A stretch of 64,000 bases of DNA from Desmodesmus armatus (Eukaryota; Chlorophyta; Chlorophyceae; Sphaeropleales; Scenedesmaceae). The stretch lies in contig VIIQ02000162.1 of assembly GCA_007449985.2 (NCBI GenBank), forward strand, positions 144,871-208,870, given 5' to 3'. The notes beneath the pieces were generated by a model, which saw nothing but the letters and a program-made list of their open reading frames with translations, did not search any database and was not told where the DNA came from. Made by a program: the position numbers and the translations under genes. The stretch's first letter is position 1. Each line of letters begins with the position of its first letter. Of this stretch, positions 49,301-61,834 are shown piece by piece.

Positions 49301-52300
49301 ACTGTGTAGCTGTGAGGAGCCGTCCATGGTGGCTGCTGTGCAACTCCAGTACAGGGCGATACAGTCTGTCAGCTGGTGGTGACGTTTGTGTGCCTGGTGG
49401 TGCTGTTTGTGTGCAGGTGGGCATGCCTGGCGAGTGGGGTCTGTCTGTTGAGCAGCGCAAGCGCCTGACCATTGCTGTTGAGCTGGTGGCTAACCCCAGT
49501 GTGGTCTTTATGGACGAGCCAACCAGCGGCCTGGACGCACGAGCTGGTACGTGTTGCTTGGAGGCGGGGACTATTGAGCATGTGCTGGTGTGGGGGCTGC
49601 ACAGTGCAGGCTTACACTGCTGGGTTGGTGGGGTAAGGCACACAGCACACAATCATGATATATTACTCAACAGTTGGTTGTGGGCTCAGTGGCTGAACAC
49701 ATGCCAATTGTCGCTGCCGCCTTTGTTGCCTGTGGTCTGCAGCTGCCATTGTCATGCGTGCTGTGCGCAATACTGTGGACACTGGGAGGACTGTGGTCTG
49801 CACCATCCACCAGCCCTCCATCGACATCGTCGACGTAAGTTATCGCCTTTTCTGGTGATGTTTTGGAGGTATTGTGAGGTGCACTGCGAATAGCACGGCA
49901 CTTCATGCAGGGCGTCACATGCAGGCTGCACAGTTTGCTGCTGGGGTCACAGGCAGTCACAGTACATGTTCGAATGTTGCTGCTGACCTTCCTTTGATGT
50001 GTGTCACTTTCAGGCGTTTGACGAGCTGCTGCTGCTGAAGCGTGGTGGGCGCACCATCTTCCACGGCGCGCTGGGGTCCAACTCTGCCAAGCTGATTGAG
50101 TACTTCACATCAGCAGTGCCTGCGGTGCAGCCGCCAAAGAACGACCTCAACCCCGCGACCTGGATGCTGGACATATCAGCTGTGGGTGCAGAGGCTGAGT
50201 ACAAGGTGGACTGGGCAGACATCTACGCACACAGCAAGCTGCGCGGGTGAGTTCAGGCCTGTTGGGCAAGCACTGCTGCTCCTGTCCTGCAGGTGCACTG
50301 CTGTGCTGATCAACAGTCGGGGGGTGGGTTTGAAGCATCCTGTTGATTGATTCACATGTTGTGGCTGACTAGGTTGTAGGCAAAGAGTGCACGTACAAGG
50401 GAGTTTGGTGTAGTTTTTGCCAGGACTACTTGTGAGCATACAGGTGTTATGCAGGTGTGTCAGCAGAGGGAGTGTCTGCACTCATACATGCTCACTAGGA
50501 TCCGTGTGTGTGTCCTGCAGGTCCAATGATGCTTTGGTGGAGGAGCTGTCACAGGCAACTCCGGGCAGCAAGCCCCTGCACTTTGACCGGCCCTATGCAG
50601 CCTCCAGCTGGCAGCAGTTCCTTGTGCTGAGCAAGCGCTGGCAGCTCAGCTACTGGTAAGCAGGCTGGTGCTGGAAATACCTGCAAGTGAAGGGGGTTGC
50701 AACATTGGGAGTAGGTTTGCGGCATGCTTTCCAGACACATGAACATGTGCACCTACACCATGTAGTAATCACAGCCAGATGCCCGTAGGCATGTTCAAAC
50801 AAGCTTGAGTTTGGGCACTGTGCTCCAACTTGTGTGCGTGTGTTGTGTTACTTTTTGTGCAGGCGCAACCCGTCGTACAACGCGTCCCGCATCGTGTACT
50901 GCGTGGTGCTGTCGGTGCTGCTGGGGACAGTGTACCTGTGGAAGGGTCAGGCCAGGTGAGGGCCGAGTCACAGCAAATGTCAACTTCGCAACCCAGTAAG
51001 CTACCAGTCAATGTACATTGAGCGGGTGGCACTGCAGGTTTGTGGACAGCGCTGCAGAGGAAGTGGGCATTGGCTGTCGCCTATGTGTAGGAAGGGGCCG
51101 ACCACATGGGGGGCTTTGCTAATTCTGACTGTCCTGGTGCTGTTGGTGCGGTGTGACTTGTGGTTGTTGTGTGCGCAGGAGCACGTTCAACGACATCTCC
51201 AACATCATGGCGGCCCTGTTCATCACCATGACCTTCCTGGGCACAAGCAACAGCAGCGGGGTGCAGCCCATCGTTGCCATTGAGCGGCCAGTGTTCTACC
51301 GTGAGAGGGCAGCAGGTGGGTGGCAGCGCAACTTGCGTGCTGCGTGGTTTGGTCAAGAGGTGCACGTGCAGCTACCTCAGGAACAGAGGCAGGGCCTGGC
51401 GTAAACTTGCGTGCTGCAAGTGTGAGAGTTCAATGTTGCAGGTGTGACCACAGCATACTGAGGCCTGCGTCTGGTTGTGCCTTGTGCTGTGCAGGCATGT
51501 ACAGCGCGCTGCCGTTTGGCTTTGCCCAGGTGCTGGTGGAGGTGCCTTACGGCATCCTGCAGGCCATCCTGTACGGTGTCATCACCTACGCCCTCATCTG
51601 CTTTGAGTGGACGGCGTACAAGTTCTGGTACTACGTCCTCTTCACTGCCCTCACCGTGCTCTTCTTCACCTACTATGGTGCGCAACAGGACTGAGGGTGC
51701 CGCGGTTGCTGTTGTGCTGCCTCAGTGCCCTCAATGCCCAGGTCGGACACAATATTTGCGTGGCTCCTCTCACATGTTGTGCCTTGCAAACATGCAAAGG
51801 CAGTATGTATGCCTGCCAGCTTGACGCACGGCAGAATGTTTGTGGACATTGAATGAAGCCCGATGTGACTGTCTGACGTGTTATGCGTGTGTGGCTGCGA
51901 TGTGCAGGCGAAATGGCCGTGGCTGTGAGCCCCAACCCGCAGCTGGCAGCCATCATGAGCTCGTCTGTGTACAGCATCTGGTTCATCTTTGCAGGTGTGC
52001 AGCGTGGTGGGGTGCTTGTCATGCCCTCTTGACAGGGCCTGTTGTGCAACCTGTGTTGACGGCGTGTTACCATGCGTTTACCCTGCCTGGTGTGGTCTGA
52101 GGGGTCTGTGTCTGCAATGCAAGCCATGTTGTGGTAGAATTTTGACTGCCAGGTGTGCAAGTTTGTAGACAGGCTGCTGTAGCATGCTGTTGACGTGTGC
52201 TGGATGTTTGGTTGCAGGCTTCTTCATCCCCTACGCACAGATGCCTGTGTGGTGGAGCTGGTTCTACTGGCTGAACCCCCTGAGCTATATGATCTACGGC

Positions 52301-53146
52301 GTCATCACAAGGTGCGTCTCTAGAAGAAATTTATCTCCGCAATGCCCAGGCCATGTTGCACATGCTGCGATGTCCGAGGTGCAAGGTTTCCCCCCCTAAA
52401 CCCTAAAACGCAGTGTGGCTACAGCACCAAAGAAGCCTGAAACACCCGGTCTGCACACCTTGTCTGCAAAGAGCTCCAGATTGTCAGGCAGCTTGTGTCA
52501 CTGTGGTATGTTGCATTGCCTTTGTGTGTTGCTGCGGTTGCCTGTGTTGTTGACTGAGTTGCTGAGATGCTGTGTGTGTCGTGTGCTGTGTGTCCTGCAG
52601 CCAACTTGGTGATATGACTGATGTCATCACCGTTGCACCTGGACAGGAGTCTACCGTACAGCAGCTCCTCAAAGGTGAGCATGCTGGTATTGTTTGGCTA
52701 TGATTACTAATCTGGTAGATCTGACGCTGCCTGCATTTGGGCCGCGGCATCAATCAACCTTGACAATGGTTGGACTAGGGAAGTGGGGCAGCGCATGGCA
52801 GTTGGACGGGCCACAGGTTGCATGGGGTTCCACAGGTTGCAGCATCCCGGGGGTTACAGCTGTGGGCTGCGTCACAATGCTCATGACCTGCGAGTGCTAG
52901 CATCAGCAGTGTGGGGTGAGGCCCAACCATACTACCCTTTGGATATACACTGTGCATGTGGCCCCTCTAGCTCCCTCACTCATTGGTCTGTGTGCTGTGC
53001 CTGCTGCCTGCCTGCTGTCTGCAGAGATGCTTGGGTTTGAGGCGTACTTTGTGAAGTGGTGTGCTGTGATCATGGCTGGCTTTGTGCTCGCCTTCATGGT
53101 GGCCATTGTGGCAGCACTGCGCATTTTCAACTTCCAGAGGAGGTGA
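40322..53146 (+). CDS. Full-size ABCG/PDR-type ABC transporter, 33 exons
   Basis: ATP-driven membrane exporter of the pleiotropic drug resistance type, about 1550 residues, order NBD1-TMD1-NBD2-TMD2. NBD1 lies in exons 41605-41914 to 43823-44020: Walker [10 protein letters not shown], signature VSGGQRKR, Walker B TLFMDE. TMD1 lies in 44255-44505 to 46942-47024. A charged linker exon follows (47288-47775). NBD2 spans 48071-48152 to 50014-50246: Walker A GVSGAGKTT split by an intron, signature LSVEQRKR, Walker B VVFMDEP, then the H-loop IHQPS. TMD2 ends with IFNFQRR and TGA at 53144-53146. Also present is the PDR segment [13 protein letters not shown]. From the second exon (40725) every border is GT..AG and every phase agrees. 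The first exon is less sure: [14 protein letters not shown] from 40322 must change frame once before [10 protein letters not shown] at 40467. Algal and plant relatives sit in the plasma membrane and export terpenoids, hormones or toxic compounds; the substrate is not predictable here. Confidence 0.96.
42511..42546. repeat. 18-bp tandem duplication in an ABCG intron
   Basis: Two copies of gggttcaaaagtgttcca, differing at one base. Confidence 0.9.
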
Positions 53147-53969
53147 AGAGCTGGTGAGGCAGTGTGTGCTGTTGATTGCTGAGAGAATGAGTGACTGTGT
53201 GTGCGGAGAGAGTTTTTGTTGGGGGCTGCTTCTGTTGATTGTGAGAGTGTGTGCTTTTGTGCACAAATTGGTGGCTGGCAGGTGGCATCAGTTGTTGCAG
53301 CAGGTAGCCGCCAGCAGCTCAGCAGCACCTGTGCAACTGATTGGAGCGTCAAACAGGACTCGCCAAGACTGTCAAGCTGATGCAGTGGTGGGTCCTGGTC
53401 GTTGTTCGTGGTGCGAGTGGGAAGACAGAAGGGCTTACACGTGTGTGCTTGCTCTAATTGAAGAGATTTGTGTCTGCTCTCTGCATGTTCGTGGGGCCAC
53501 CTGGTGGGTTGGGTATCTCTTTCTGTGCGGATCATGTGTATGAGGGGTGGCGTACATGCCATTGTCTGCAACACTTGCGTCGGGTCGTTTTTTGTATCCA
53601 CAGCACTATTTTGAATTAGTAACCTTTCCATGGAGTGTGTCCTCCTGCAACCTGGTCATCCTGCATGAAGGGAGTCGTGCGTGCTTCTATTTGCAAGTGC
53701 CTTGGTTGAAGCCCTGTCATGGGTATGCCCTACAGGCAGCTGTGGCAGGTGCAGGTGCAGTGCCTCCACCAGTTCCTCTGGCACCATAGCCCTTGGGGTT
53801 GAGGGGTGGAGCGTCGCACAATTGTGGTTTGTGCAAGCCTTGCTTTCATTGCATCAGGCGCCTGATTGTACTTCTGGTTGTACTTAATGCTGCAGTGGGT
53901 AGCTTTTGCGAAGGTCTGTGTGTGTGTGTGGGGGGGGGGGTCTTGCATGTTCGTGGATCCATATATGTA

Positions 53970-54059
53970 GCGGCTACTGTGTTTATGGCATGTGCCAGCA
54001 GGTTGATTTACCCAGCGGCTACTGTGTAAATTGCATGTGCCAGCAGGTTGATTTACCTG
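53970..54059. repeat. 45-bp tandem duplication
   Basis: Two adjacent 45-bp units (53970-54014 and 54015-54059), both containing catgtgccagcaggttgatt. They differ mainly at gtgtttatgg versus gtgtaaattg, which gives the second unit a TGTAA. Confidence 0.93.
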
Positions 54060-54654
54060 ACGGGGGCATCTGGCTTTGACTGCTGCGGGCTTGTATTTTG
54101 CATTTTGTCAATAATCAGCAGTGCCTGGCACATGCACACGCTGTTGGTTCGACACGCTTCTGTGCTTCTGCAGAGTATTTGTTATGCTCAGCTCCCTCCC
54201 TGCTACTTGATGTTTGGAGATACCCTGGTACCGCCAGTCACTGCTATTGCAGGCAGGGCTCCTGCCCAAGTCCTTATGGCTATGCTGTCCTTGTGCAGTG
54301 CTGATGTAGACTCGTTGATATCTCTGCGCACGTTATATGCAGCGTTGATGTTTCTGCAGTGCCAGTGTTGTGTTTGTGTGGACTAGCACCATGCGCCTGC
54401 TGGGCTACAGGTCCAGGATGTTGGGTCAGTTTATGACCCTGCAATCAATTTGTTGGGCGGGCTTGTTGGTCATCCCTGGGGTGTGTGGTTGCTGGGTGGC
54501 GGTTGCCATTGTAACGCTCTCAGCACAGTGATGATGTCAAGCAGTGCATGCACAGCGTGTTGCCAACCTCGCCAATGACCTCGCCAATGACACGCAATCA
54601 TCCTTGACTTTACGTCAACGTACACAACCATGCGACATGGGGCTGACCACTGGG

Positions 54655-55000
54655 CCAGCTACATGTGCCACCCACTGGCGTAGGCATGTAGCTGGCTGTA
54701 GCTTGCCGATGCGCATGCATCAGTAGGTTGGGCACAATGATCAGGCTCTGTACAGCCAGTTTGCTGTAACGGCTACAAGCTACGGCCAGGAGGCATGGCT
54801 TCCTAAGGAGCTGGCTACAAGCTACATGGTTTGGGGCCTGCTGTGTGGGGCCGTGTGTGGCCAGTTACATGGAGTTGGCTACACGTCAGGCAGTGCTGCC
54901 TGCTAGCAGCACAGCTACGTGTAGCTGTAGCTACATCCAACTACAAATTGCAGCACGTAAGGGCTTCCCCTACCACAGCCAGCTACAGGCTACAGTTGTG
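54655..55000. repeat. Block rich in GCTACA/TGTAGC motifs
   Basis: At least ten copies of GCTACA or its complement in about 350 bp, at irregular spacing and in both orientations. One local palindrome reads gctacgtgtagctgtagcta. No coding signal was seen across it. Confidence 0.8.
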
Positions 55001-55820
55001 TACAGCTGTTCGTGTCCAGGCAGAGGTTTCGCAGTGTAGCTGACCTGGGGTCGGGGACTGTATGACCATAGTCAGCCCCTTCAATTATGTCTCCCTCGCA
55101 CCACTGGAGCAAATCTGCTTAGGTGTTTATCTGCAGCACTCACAAACGCATTCCATGTGCTGCTGCAGAAGGCACACCGGAACAATGCCACGCTCGCAGC
55201 TCCAGGGACCCCCCCCCCCCAGTAAGACACGACACCTCATGGGAGTTGCAGATGGAAGGGTGCAGAGTCGAGGTCGAACGGCCATCGTCTTCCCCCTTGA
55301 AATCAAGCACAATGGGTTACTTGGGACATGGGTCTCTGAATTACTCTGCAGACCTGTCCCTTATACCTCACACAGAATAACACAGCAGAACAGTTCCCCT
55401 CTCACTAGGCAGAGAGCGGTTCACAAGCTGTGGATTGTCGGCGTTCGCAATTGCTCGTTTCTGTGTGTGTTCCATCGACAACAGCCCACCGTTTACTGGT
55501 GCAAAGTCCCCGTGCGTCCGGTGGATATCAGTACCAGGGCCGGGCAGGCCGTTTCATGGCCCAAGAGGAGAGTTCAGGACCGGGGTAAGTATGTGTTTGC
55601 TCATGGGTCGCTGTTGGGAGAATGCGGGTGGTGGTGGGACCTCTCTTGTACTTGTTCGGCCACTTGCGGCCTGATGAAACGCACGGACATGCTTTACGAG
55701 TGCTTGAAATCATCTTGTGCGTGTACCAGCATAGCCCTTCGCTACCTGCCACATTGCCATTGGAGCTGGGAAGGTTGACGTATGCCAGTGCTTGGGGCGC
55801 TGTGCTTGTGTGAACTGGCT

Positions 55821-58800
55821 ATGTCGGGCTGGGATGTACAGCTGGCTGGTCCCAGGGCTGTGCGGTGCTGCCTCCAGCACTGGAACAGATCAGCAGCAGC
55901 AGCAGGTATCCGTAACCTCTAGGGGCACCTATGTCAAGCATGCAGACAAGCTTTCACACGCCTCTTTGCTGCTACGTCATGTGCAGGTGGGACAGCCTGC
56001 CCCCCGAGTTGCTCAGGCGGGTTGTGTCGGTTCTCCTCAATGACTGGGCTTACTTTCCTCCTGAGCAGGCGTCAAGCTGCCTCAGGCCTGTCAGAGGGGT
56101 GTGCACAGCATGGCAGGGAATCATCGATGCAGATATCAAGCAGCTAGCGCTAACCGTGCCGTCCATCAGGCCAGCATGTTTAGCAGAGAACTTCCCCAAT
56201 GCCACACACCTGGACCTGTCTCGCTATCACCACAACAGCCAGGACGTGCTGTCCGTGGTGGACCAACTGAAGCTCAGGTGAGACCTGCCTGGTGCACAGG
56301 CTGCCAGTCTGCGGCGTTCGCGATCGCCGCCAACATCGTTCTGTTTGAAGTGGGATTGCGGCTCAACAGCCACCAGTTGGTATGTTGCCACCAGCTTTGA
56401 GTCCTGCACAAGGAGCATCCGTGCTTGCAGTCATTCGTTCTGGTTGTGTACCCAACGCGCTCTTCCGCCCATGCTGGACATCTTGCTGCAGGTCTCTCAT
56501 TCTGGCAGACCCGTGGCAGCCGCCAGTGTCGCTCCCTACACACGCCCTGCAGCAGCTGACCCACCTCAGCTTCCTAGCAGAGGGCCTGCTCATGACCAAC
56601 CTGGCGTCACAGTTCTGCGAGGCCCTTGTGAAGCTGAAGCAGCTGGAGGAGCTGCAGCTCAGCAGGCTACAGGTGTCCGCATCAGCAGCGCAGATGCTGG
56701 CGCATGCGCTGACAGAGCTGCCCTGCCTCAGCAAGCTGGTGCTGACCGGCGGTGCTGCACCCATGCACGCGCCAGAGCTGTACGTGCTGCTCAATGGTGG
56801 GTCCATGCGCGGCTGTGCAACACCAGGCTCAGCCTGGAGTTGGTAGTGGTGTTTTTTGTGTAGGTGCTGGTATTGAGCCTGATTCTGTCAGCTTGCAGTT
56901 GGCTGCACACGTCGCTCTCAAGCAGGGAGTGTTGCACTGCTGTTTTGTATCTGACTCCTGCCTGGCGTGTTTTGCTTGTGTGCTGACTGTGTGCAGTCGA
57001 CATGCCCCAGCTGCATGTCCTGGAGCTCATGCGTCTGGGCGTGCGCATGCTGCCGCGCACGGTTTCGCGCCTGGCGTCCCTGACGCGCCTGTCTTTCAGC
57101 GGCGAGATGATGCGCAGCGTGCAGCTGCAGGACGACCTGCTGCAGCTCACAGACCTCAAGGTGCGCCGGCAGCTGTGCATGCCTGATGCAAAACTGGGTT
57201 GGTGCTGTTGTTGTGACAGGCAGTGCTGGACGGAGGTCACTTTCAGGCTGCCCTACACAGATGCTGTGAGAACCGCAGTCGCAACTGTGATCTTCGTGGT
57301 TGCATGCCCTGTTGCCCTCATCCCTGCAGGTTCTTGACATCAGTGCCAACTTGGCCGAGCAGCTGCCTGGTTGTGTCCTGCAGTTGACAGGACTCAGGGA
57401 GCTACATGCTGGTGGGTAGAGCTGCGCTGCCGGTTGTGGCCTCGTTCTGCCTCATCGACAATGACTGCACTGTGAAAAGCAGCACCCATACACTGTTTAA
57501 TCTGTGGCCGCATGTGGCCTCGCATGCAATGCCTAGTGCTCATGCAACAGGCTATGGTCATGCTTAACCCTTTGCTTTGTTGTGCGCTTGGTCTCTCTGC
57601 AGGCATGAACCGCCTTGGTATGCAGGCACACAACTTTGTGCACATGGAGGAGCTGGAGACACTGGTGCTGGCCAGCAACAAGCTGCTCGCCCTGCACAGC
57701 AGTGTGTGGGCGCTGACCACCCTCAAGCTCCTGGACCTGGGCCACAATAACCTCAGCGACCTGCCAGCAGAGATCAGCAGCCTCACAGGACTTACGGTAA
57801 GGGACGCGCTGTCGGCGCAGTAAGCCTGTGTATGAGTCACACGGTTCATGTAGACATGGGTGCTCACTGCCTTTCAGCGCTGGGTCCAGGGCGCCTTCAT
57901 GCACCTGCTCACGCTCAGCACTTACAAGTCAGATAATGGCCTCGCGTTATCTTCAAGTGATGGCTGTGTTAATCGATGCCTCGTCGCTGTCTTGCCTGCA
58001 GTACCTGAACGTCTGTCACAACTTCCTGACGGCGTTGCCTGCTGGCCTGGCATACCTCACGCGCCTGGTGGAGCTGGACATCAGCCTCAACACAGACATG
58101 CGGGAGCTGCCCACAGGCCTAGGGGCACTCAGCATGCTCAAGCGCCTCAACGCCAGCCACATGAGGCTCAAGCAGTTGCCAAAGTAGGTAGCGGAGTTTG
58201 TTTCGGCTGGGATTGCAAGCACCTCGGTTGCTACTTACCTTGCTTATGACTGTGTCAGGTTGCACTTGTATGTAAAGAACCCCTGTGGTGAGGTCAGCTG
58301 TGACCACGAGCCTGATGCCGACTTGAGCATGGTCACCAGCACCATGTGTGCTGACAGAAGGCCTTGTGCTATGGGCGCAGTACGGCATGGACGCCAGCAG
58401 GTAGCTGTCGCCGGCCTGCAGCAGTGGGATGGGCACTTGTTGGTGTGCACGTGTATGTGTATAGGCACCAGGTTATGTGTCAACGCTGCAGATTGTGACG
58501 TGTGCTGACTGCTGAGGTGTGTCCTGTCTGCTGTCTGTTCCAACTTGCAGTGACATTGGTGGCATGGTGTCCTTGGAGCACCTGGACGTGTCCCACAACA
58601 GCCTGCACCACCTGGCCCCGCAGCTGTCCAGTCTGGTGCACCTCACACACCTGGAGGCCACTGACAACAAGCTGCACCAGAGCACCGCAGTGCCGGAGGA
58701 GCTGGTCGCACTCACGGCCCTCAAGGTGGGTGGGATGGGGCAGGGCAGCACACGCACTTGGTGCATTGTCAGCTGTGTCAGACACATGCCAGCTTGGCCA

Positions 58801-61800
58801 CGGAGTGGCTGGCTGGGTTGGTGGGCATGCACCTGCTCCCGCAATGCCAGATTGTGTATGGCGTGTAAGCAGCATGCTGGCCGCATGCAAATCCTGACAG
58901 TCTGTCCAAACTCATCACGCACCATCGTTTGATCTCACCTTTCCATTTGTGTGTCATTTGCGTGCATAGGTGCTGCGTCTGGCTCGCAACCGCCTGCAGT
59001 CGCTGCCGGAAGCCCTGGGTGCCTTCAGTGCCCTTCAGGTGCTGGACTGCAGTGGCAATCGCCTGACCAGCGTGCCGCGCGTGGTGGGGCGCTGTACCGC
59101 GCTGCAGCAGCTGCTGATGTCCAGCAACAGGCTGCGCGGCCTGACCAGCGGCATTGGCAACCTCATGCGGCTGCAGCTGCTGGACCTGAGCCACAACCAG
59201 TACAGGCACCTGCCCACCATGACTGGGGACCTCACACAGCTGCAGGTGAGGGAGAGACAGGAAGGGGCACACACAGCTGTCGGCTTGCTGAACGTGTGTG
59301 TCTCCTGGCTGTGGGTTGGTACGCACCCTTGCACGACTAGTCATGCATGCCGTTGCTTCCATGGTGGTTGCCATTGCATGCAAGCTGCCTCACGCCTGCT
59401 TGTTTCAACCCTGCATTGATGGCTTGAAACAATGTACATGCTCAAGTTCTACCATCATTCTTCTGACCCCCACTGCTGTGACTTCACCTGCTTGGTGGTG
59501 CAGGAGCTGCTGCTGGCAGACAACCAGCTGGAGGACCTCCCCAGCAGCTGCAGCGCCCTTTTGAAGGTTACGAAGCTCACCCTCCACAGCAACAGGCTGC
59601 ACGTGCTGCCCCCAGCCGTATGCCGCATGAGCGGGCTGCAGAGCCTCACGCTGTACGACAACCCGCTGCTAGGCAGGGATGCTGTGGTGCTGCACCTGCA
59701 ACGGCAGCTGCCCGGCCTGGCCATCGACAGCCACCAGCCACTGCAGGGCGCGGCGCTGCCCGCGCGGGTGCCGGAGCCAGGCGCGTATGTGCTGCCTGGG
59801 CCCCAGCCAGCCTACATGAACGCACTGCTGTCGCAGCTGAGCCAGCAGGGAGGGGCCTTCCTGGGTGCGGCAGCAGCTGGGGTAGCGGCAGGTGCTGCCA
59901 TGCCTGGCATGCCGCAGCACGTGGTAGGGGATGCCAGCCTGGCGCTCGGCTTCCCTTGGCCAGTAATGGTGGAGCCCTTCCATGCAGCTGGGGCGGCAGC
60001 AGCCATGCAGCAGGGACAGGAGGTCAGCAGCCTGCAGGCAGCACTCAATGCTCAGCTGAATCTGCAGGGACAGGCTGCAGGGCGGCAGGTGGGCCCTGCT
60101 GGGTTGGGAGCGCGCTTTGTGCGGCTGCCGGGACCTCCCGGTAACACCTACCATATCCCTGGGGCAACGGCGCGACACCCCACGGCTGACGAGTCTGTAG
60201 GGTGGCCACGGGCTGGGCAAGGTGTGACAGCCTGGGGTTCGCTGAACCCAGGGGTGGGGCTGCTTGTGCCTGGGCAGCCGGCAGGCATGGGTGCTGACGG
60301 GCCAGCTGCTGCTGTGGGCGGCCCTGAGGCCCGCACCCATCCCCCATTGGCGTCGCATCGGCAGAGCAGCAGGCTGCAGCAGAATCGGCAGGAGCGGGGT
60401 CCTCGAATGCTGTAGCAGCAGCTGCTGCTGGCCCCTCTAGCCAACCTGGCCCTGGTGCCCCCAATGACAACAACCGCGTCTCGCATGCTGGCAGCACGCC
60501 GTGGGCCTCAGCTGGCTCCCAGCCCAGCATGAACCTGCAGCAGCTGCTGGCAGACGGCAATGCTACAGGGCGCCAGGGAGCCTCGCCATCGCGGGTGGCT
60601 GCCTGGGGCGCTGCAGCTGCTGCAGCGCGCGAGGACGCGTGGAAGCCAGCGCCACGCTCCCATCCTCTGCGTAACGCAGATGCTGAGCAGCAGTACTTGA
60701 ATGCAGCAGTGGCGGCTGGGTACGTTGGGGTGGTGCAGAGGCAGGCGCAGCGGGCAGCAGCAGGTGGCAGGTTGGTGGGGCGCAGCCTGCAGCAAGCGGC
60801 ATCGGTCGCTGGAGGCATCCCTCAAACTTGCAAAATGGAGATGTCTCGTTTGGTCCACCCAGCAGCAATGCCAGCCCTGCACGGCCGCGGCAGGCTGGTG
60901 CTGTGCTGCCGCAGGCTGGGGCTAGTGCTGGCGAGGATGCTGCTGCTGGTGCTGCTGCTGGCGTGCCAGCACAGGCTGCCCAGGCTGAGGACGCCATGTC
61001 TACTGACAGCTTGTCTGCAGCTGGGGCTGCCGGCCGAGCGGCGGCAGCAGAGCCACCCACGATGGGGGCTGCCGCTGCGGCGGCCGCTGCCGCGGCGGAG
61101 GGTGAGGAGTCCCCCCAGCAGTGCTCACGACACAGAGTGTGCCTCGGACACCAGCAGCGAGCCTGCTGATGGGACTCTGACTCCAGCAATGCTGCCTGAT
61201 GGACCTGGCAGCTTTGTGGCGGACTTCCTACCTGCCGCGCAGCCTGCTTTGCGTGCTGCTGGGGCGTCAAGCAGTGCGGGTGGTAGTGGGGGCAGCAGTG
61301 CGGTGGTGCATCCAAGGGGGAGGCAGCAGTGGTGGAGGCAGCAGCTGGGGAGGCAGCAGCAGTGGTGGCCGGGTGGGGCTGCTGCCAGCATGGCTGCCAG
61401 GCCAGCAGGTCCAGCCCCTGGAGGATGCAGCAGAGGTGAAGGAGTTCCAGGACGCTGACAGCATGGAGCGGGGGCTGCCTCAGGAGGAGCAGCCTGTGCA
61501 GCAAGCAGCTGGTGCACCTGCGCAGGAGGGCAGGAGCGGCAGGTACTTCCCCTTCAATGTACTGGATGCTACCTGGTGGGGAATTGAGCGTGTCAGTGGG
61601 TGGGGTCTCGTGCTGCTCGCAAGGTATCGATGGAGTTTGGCTGGCATAGGGGAGCGTGGCACTGCCGATGATGTATTGCATTGTTTTTTTTATGGTGGCG
61701 GCAAAACAGCGACAGCATTTTGGCCGCGGCATTTCGGAGGCAAGAGTGACAGTCACAGGTTGACGGCAAGACTGAAAGCCACAGCTTTTGTGAGATTGGA

Positions 61801-61834
61801 GAGTGACAGCCAGTTTAGGGTTTGCACACTTTAA
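55821..61834 (+). CDS. F-box-like leucine-rich repeat protein with Ala/Gly-rich tail
   Basis: Exons: about 55821-55905, 55987-56277, 56492-56796, 56997-57160, 57330-57411, 57603-57796, 58002-58183, 58551-58725, 58970-59245, then one long exon from 59504. The second exon has an F-box-like segment, WDSLPPELLRRVVSVL. About a dozen LRRs follow with the consensus LxxLxLxxNxLxxLP, for example LDLGHNNLSDLPAEISSL and LDVSHNSLHHLAPQLSSL, as in ROCO/PIRL-type or Shoc2-like LRRs. Such proteins may act as substrate adaptors of SCF ubiquitin ligases or as scaffolds; the F-box call is tentative. The frame reaches a TAG at 60413-60415, giving about 890 residues. Natural-looking Ala/Ser/Gly/Gln-rich coding then continues in shifting frames to a TAA at 61832-61834, with breaks near 60330-60360, 60815, 61112 and 61300-61380. 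The start is not certain: the ATG at 55821 needs one extra base to enter the F-box frame. Confidence 0.85.

Larger units (their letters stand above)
53147..55820. other. Intergenic region with repeats
   Basis: About 2.7 kb between the transporter stop and the F-box/LRR gene. The left part should be the transporter 3' untranslated region, with a TGTAA at 54025-54029. The middle holds a GTAGCTAC-rich block. A frame open across 55062-55778 has no recognised motif and is not called. The right end should hold the promoter of the next gene. Confidence 0.5.

Noticed and set aside
52394..52408. Telomere-like ccctaaaccctaaaa
   Set aside because: Only two units within an ABCG intron; too short to call an interstitial telomere.
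54541..55060. Possible transposon or CRISPR-like array
   Set aside because: The repeats are irregular, in both orientations, lack uniform spacers, and no transposase or terminal repeats were found.
55062..55778. 238-codon open frame on the plus strand
   Set aside because: No family motif, no convincing start or splice partners, and it is interrupted by a poly(C) run. It could be a fragment, but I cannot support it.
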